A stretch of 64,000 nucleotides of DNA from Nissolia schottii (Eukaryota > Streptophyta > Magnoliopsida > Fabales > Fabaceae). Below are positions 58,990 through 64,000 of this stretch, in pieces (position 1 is the stretch's first letter; each line of letters opens with the position of its first letter). The notes under the pieces are model-generated. The model was not told the origin of the DNA. It ran no database searches and saw nothing but the letters and a program-made list of their open reading frames with translations. The position numbers were made by a program, and so were the translations under genes. The DNA lies in the NCBI GenBank assembly GCA_003254905.1, contig QANU01073741.1:537340-601339 (forward strand). Reading direction: 5' to 3'.

Positions 58990-61900
58990 ATGTCAAAAAC
59001 AAGCACAATTGCGGACACGAGGACCGAGCTCTGGCGAACTCGCCTGGGCTCGGCCCTGCGGACCACTCTGGCGTGCACCATAGTTGGCTGTACCTCCCTC
59101 TACGGCCCGGCACCTCTCCGGCGCTACCTCGAGTTTCCTACTTTCTCCTATGTAACCACAATCCTCATTGTGTCCGACGCGACACTCGGGGACACGCTGC
59201 GAGGCTGCTGGAACGTGCTATGCGCGACGCTCCAGACTATGGTCATTTCCCTTGTTACCCTCCGCATGGTAGGGCCTGGCAACTTCAGCAACCACGTGGC
59301 GGCGCTGGCAGTTGCAGCCGGTGCCTTCGTAGTGGCGTTGCCGGGCTCAACGGACTTGTTGACCAAGCGGATCGGGTTCGGGCAGTTGGTGATTGTTTAC
59401 GTGAGCACGGCGGTACATGGCGCGAAAACGGGGTTGACCATGCACCCAATTCATGTGGCATGCTGTACTGTCCTTGGAGCTCTGGCTTCTGTGCTTGCTA
59501 TGTTGTTACCGTTTCCTCGGCTCGCATACTACGAGGTAAAATCATGTCCATACAGTACTTGGTGCAAATAACTGTGTTAACGTGTTAGTATTGTAGATTT
59601 GATCCTTATGAATGGAAGAAAGTTTTACACTACTTCACTCTCTCGTTTTTAAAATAATTATTCATTTCCTCTTTAGTATTAAGAAAATAATTAAAAAATA
59701 TAAAATTAAGAAAAAATTTATAATATTTTATTTAATTATCTTTAGTTATAGTTATAGTGGGTGATTAAACTTATTATAGTGAATGAATATGAGAGAGTTT
59801 ATTTAATAAGTGAATGTTAAAAAAAATTAATGATGTATACTTATATAGAGAATACTTGTATATACAAAATAGAGAGACGTGACAAAATATCAACCCTATT
59901 TGTATGTTCAAATAGCATAATTGGTTATTTATTGCTCGACATATATAAGTTTTGTGGGTTATTAACTTATGAAAAATGCAAACAATAACTTATCAACTTA
60001 CAAATTAATTTATTCATTTGTATGAATGACACTTAACATTTTTCTTCATATTTTGTCTTTAGAAATGCTTACTATCATTCGTAAAGATAAATAGATTAAT
60101 TTAATGACTAATTTATTAGGTCTCTCAAACATTGCTCTTAACTTATTATTCACCTCTACTTTTTCCATATTTTTAATGCAAATATTCATATGTCAAGTAA
60201 TAAATGCAAAAAAACAAAATAAATTTCTTGCTGTTAGAACCTCTAAATTTTTTTCTTAAATTGTAAGTCAATTTGTTTGAGTGAAAATTGTACGCAACTT
60301 TGTCCCAACAGAACATTTGGTCTATGTCCATCATTTAGCAGCATGAGGAACAAATGATCGAACAGAAAACAGTCTAATTATTGTTGGTTTTCTTGTCATG
60401 ATCGCTTAGATGCATGCACATTTGAAGTTTTAACCTTCACTTTCCACTATTTCAGTAATAATTTGATACTAATACAAAAAAGAGTTTAATATATTTTTAT
60501 TCCTTATGACATAGTTTTGGTCTTTAAATAATTTTCTTAGGTTTTGGTATTTCTTTTATTTTATTTTTGATCACTATCATTTTAAATTTTGATCCTTAAA
60601 AGTATTTTAAAATGTGTTTAGTTCCTTATAAATATTAAAATTTGTCTTTTGTGCTTATAAATATTTTAAGAATTTACTTTTAATTCTTATAAATATTATC
60701 ATTTAACACTTGGTGTAAACGTAAAATGATAGGTATAATGAGTAGCAAATTTGACAACACTGAAAAATATCTAAACTTTTCAAGCAAATTTACAACCTCC
60801 GCAGAAATTATTAGCAGTTTTTCAAAATTCTTATCTTTCAAAAAGAAGGGGAAAAAACATCTAAATATATCTTAACAAAGTTGTAAACTAATTTCTGGAA
60901 GGAAATTGTCGCAAGACTGTTATAGCCTAGTAACACCGAAGTCAACTTGCCTACAAGCGGTTGCCTCTAAGCGCGTGTGCTTTGGCACTTGGACAGAATA
61001 TGGAGGAACAAAACGAAACTATGATAGCAGACAGTGGAAACAAAATGAACTGATTCAGAATATGAATAAAGCTAATTAACATGTTCGATGTGAACAATTA
61101 CCGTATATAAGATGATGCTTAAAGCTCAAACATATAGCATATACCCAGTTTGTGTAAAAGGTGCAAATTGTTATAACTACTGGTTTCATTTGTGCACTTT
61201 GCACTTTCTCTTGCCTACAGGCAAGGAAGTATTACAGATTATACGCTGAGAATACTTCTGAGAGGTTAAATTGCAATATAGACGCCATCGCTGCCTCAGA
61301 CAATCCAACTGCTGTTGATTTCTTCAATCAAGCCAAGTGCCTCTCCACAGTAGGAGCCAAGCTTTCCCAGAGCATCAAAAGTAACCTGGTAAGCTAACAC
61401 AAACCTAAAGCCTGAAATTCAAACACTAAGCTTGTATCTTCAGGCAATTAATTTCCTAGCAATTGCAGTGAGCTGAATATTTTTGGTCGTGGTTTTTTTA
61501 ACCAAACAGGATGGCATGCACTGGGAAAAGCCTCACAAAAGAATTTTCAATCCCCATTGTATTGACCTAGAAGAAAAGCTGCAAGACTTGGAGATACCAA
61601 TAAGGGGGATGGACATTGCTCTATCACGTTACACTTCTTTTCCCGTTGGTGTCATAGATGAGGAGCTCAAAGGCGTCTTGCTCAATTGCAGAGGACGATT
61701 CAGCCAAAAACTAGATCAGCAAGATAGGTGCTTTGCACCATTTGATGCAACAACTAAAGAGGGCAAGAAGGAAGTTTTGAACAAAAAACTTACTATAAAC
61801 TGTAAAGATCTCCCTACCACATTCTTTTTGTACTGTGTACAACTTATCCTAGACAACTCTCCCATCACAAAGAAAGCCGACCACATGGTGGAGAAAACTC

Positions 61901-63228
61901 AGAAAGGCGGTGATTCCAGATGGAGCTCCAGAAAGATCAGAGAGGTTGTTATGAACTTTCTTCCCAGCAAACACAACTTGGCTTTTGCCTTTAAGTGCTC
62001 ACTTTCATTAGGCCTTGCAGTGTTATTTGGTTTGATATACAACAAGGAAACTGGATATTGTTCAGGACTCACAATCGCCATCAGTTTTGTGACGGGACGC
62101 CAGCCAACATTCTCAGTTGCAAATGCGCGAGGGCAAGGAACAGCAATGGGATCAATCTATGGGGTCCTTTGTTGCTTCATTTTCCATAAGTTTGTGGATT
62201 TAAGGTTCTTGCCTCTTTTACCATGGGTGGTTTTCTCTAATTTTCTAAGGCATAGCAGAATGTATGGAGAATCTGGTGCTATATCAGCAGTTATAGGGGC
62301 CTTATTAATCCTTGGTAGGAAGCACTATGGCCCTCCAAGTCAGTTTGCGATTGCTAGAATCACCGAGGCTACAATAGGACTCATTTGCCTCATCACTGTA
62401 GAGATTCTTGTAAGTCCATCAAGAGCGGCAACTCTAGCAAAGTCTGAACTTTCGCAGAGCTTGAGAGAGCTTCAAGATTGCATTGGCAAAATTGCCATTA
62501 CTATTCCTAGAGGAAAATATATGCCATCTTCAAGTTCTCAAGCGTTGAGAGAAGGACAGAAGAAGCTGAAATCTCTAGTGTGTCAATTGCAAGAGTTTAC
62601 AGCAGAAGCTGAGTTGGAGCCAAATTTCTGGTTCCTTCCATTTTATGGTCCCTGCTATCGCAGGATGCTGGAATCTCTATCAAGGATGGTAGATCTCTTA
62701 CTTTTTGCAGCATACTCAATGGAACATGTCACACGATTGTCAAAGAAAGATGGAGGATTTTGGGTGGACCTCCAAGATCGAGTAAATGAGAATATAGAGA
62801 ATTTTAAGAGCAAAGTTGGTCCCACACTGAAATGCCTTGAAGAGATAACCAGGATGAAGTCTCTTAAGGAACTAGAAAAGGAGTTGAAGAATAGAAATCT
62901 TCCGTGTGATGTTGAGTCAGGAGAATATCCCAATGCAGGTGCATTTAGGATCTTGATGGGAGATGAGGGTGTTGATAGCATTACAAGCACTTTCCTCCAA
63001 CATTTGGAGGAGATGGCTGGCAAAACTCATACTAACAAAGATGAAGAGATGCTTAAAGGTCAGATGCTTTTACATTACAGTTGCTTGGGATTCTGCACCA
63101 GTAGCTTGGTGGGAGAAACAATAAAGATTGAGCATGATGTAAAAGAACTACTTATGTGGGAGAATCCCTCAAGTCAAGCAAACATGAAAGAAATTTACTG
63201 TAAGATCAGCGCTCTACTTTCACAGTAA
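58990..63228 (+). CDS. FUSC / aromatic-acid-exporter-like membrane protein, 3 exons
   Basis: Exons are 58990-59535, 61221-61388 and 61510-63228; all junctions are phase 0 and GT..AG. The product is 810 aa. Residues 20-180 form a first hydrophobic module (several membrane segments, with YLEFPTFSYVTTILIVSDAT and GPGNFSNHVAALAVAAGAFV). A soluble region of about 210 residues follows (RKYYRLYAENTSERLNCNID). A second membrane module lies at about 394-570: FKCSLSLGLAVLFGLIYNKE, SGLTIAISFVTGRQPTFSVA and SAVIGALLILGRKHYGPPSQ. The C-terminal part is soluble and helical. This double build matches the bacterial YccS/AaeB and fusaric-acid-resistance (FUSC) family and plant proteins annotated p-hydroxybenzoic acid efflux pump subunit (At2g28780 type). 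Transport of aromatic acids in plants is an annotation by similarity, not shown here. The start follows an in-frame ATG with a plausible leader. Confidence 0.9.
59536..61220 (+). other. Intron 1 of the FUSC-like gene
   Basis: A 1,685-bp intron (GTAAAA donor, CTACAG acceptor). It holds a probable Stowaway-type insertion at about 59640-59885. It also has a one-ended match to the GGGTTAAATAT-type MITE near 60483-60730, where the other end was not found. Confidence 0.7.
59640..59885. mobile_element. Possible Stowaway-like MITE in intron 1
   Basis: It has CTCTCGTTTTTAAAATAATT at one end and a GAGAGACG-type block at the other. The AAGAAAATAATTAAAAAATA interior resembles the elements at 53231-53592. 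The ends do not pair well enough to fix the borders. Confidence 0.4.
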
Positions 63229-64000
63229 ATCTAGCACCATGACTTGAAAGTGACCTTAAAGAAGTAGCTTATCCCTATGAATTAACCAATAACATTTAGA
63301 CTGTATCTTATATAAAATCATCTTATTAAAGAAACAAGTGGTCCAACTCATACAGCTGAAGTTTATAGTATCAAAATGAAAATCCACTACTTGATGTTGC
63401 ATCAACCAACTCTTGAAGAAAGAAATGACCTAATTCTTCAAGGTATATATTGCACCCACGATAAACATTACTGACATATAAGACTGAGCTCACATATGCT
63501 AAGCAGGCAATGTAAGTGTTCAGCATTGTTGTTTATGTCATCTCACATGCATGTAAGGGTAAAAGTAAGTCATCATGCTCCAAAAATGCACTTGTAGAAC
63601 AGGAGATGGAACTGGAATATAGTTGTCAATTAGGGGTAGACTTTGAGTAAAAACTTTAAAGGAAAAGGATAAGGCACTACTGTTCATGTTATCAATGCAC
63701 CAAAATAGAGTATCACATCACCTAACAAAATTGTCTAGCCTTGCAATAAGTTCAACGTTTTCTTTATCTTTTTTAATGAAAGTTCCTTAATCACAAAACA
63801 TATCCTTAGGAAGCACACATCAAGTATAACAAAATCGAAGAGCTATGAAACTTTGATATATTCATTGAAGTTTAACCAGTGACATAACATAAATATTCCG
63901 AAAGTGATGTTCTAAATTATATCAACTTGATATTCATTTGCGAAAAACCTGAGTCTACAACATGAAAGTTACACATCTCCAACATTCAAAGCGTTCCTAG
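63229..64000. other. 3' flank of the FUSC-like gene
   Basis: It should include the 3' UTR. No further gene was recognised before the window ends. Confidence 0.45.

Noticed and set aside
59073..59588. 171-codon plus ORF overlapping FUSC-like exon 1
   Set aside because: A frame-shifted shadow of the GC-rich exon. The other frame has membrane segments, splice sites and a family match.

Overview
The window is plant nuclear DNA. The genes have introns with GT..AG borders, the spacers are AT-rich, and plant transposons are abundant (CACTA, hAT, Mutator-like and Stowaway-like MITEs, Ty3/gypsy, LINE remnants, solo LTRs). The proteins match eudicot families closely. The MITE ends that begin GGGTTAAATAT suggest a legume such as soybean or a relative, but this is recollection of repeat families and no search was run. 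There is one assembly gap of about 515 N near 26,100-26,613.

Six host genes are supported. (1) 1-1738, minus: VIP5/RTF1, a Plus3-domain subunit of the Paf1 complex, cut by the window edge. (2) 7023-7523, minus: a DUF538 (SVB-like) protein. (3) 12558-17356, minus: importin alpha, ten coding exons, 542 aa. (4) 27731-29245, plus: a plant protein with a C-terminal HSP20/alpha-crystallin-like domain and an apparent 5' leader intron. (5) 31410-33891, minus: cytosolic HSP70/HSC70, two exons, 649 aa, ending EEVD, with a heat-shock element beside its TATA box. (6) 58990-63228, plus: a FUSC/aromatic-acid-exporter-like membrane protein, three exons, 810 aa. They are not an operon. Genes 4 and 5 are both chaperone-related neighbours, which may be chance.

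The rest is mostly transposon strata. A decayed Ty3/gypsy element (18.6-24.8 kb, minus) is split inside its reverse transcriptase by a 2.77-kb solo LTR. A 12.2-kb CACTA element (40,814-53,050) has terminal inverted repeats, a 3-bp target duplication, a broken Transposase_24-like gene and a broken TNP2 transposase. The TNP2 gene is split by a second solo LTR of the same family. Around these lie three hAT-type elements with 8-bp duplications, two Mutator-like MITEs, several Stowaway-like MITEs and LINE RNase H tails.

Two observations stand out. The CACTA element carries a third, internal array of its terminal TACCGTCGG repeats, next to the transposase gene. The two solo LTRs agree over much of their length but carry, at the same position, tandem arrays of unrelated sequence whose units look self-complementary with co-varying arms. 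No clearly new protein-coding system was found.
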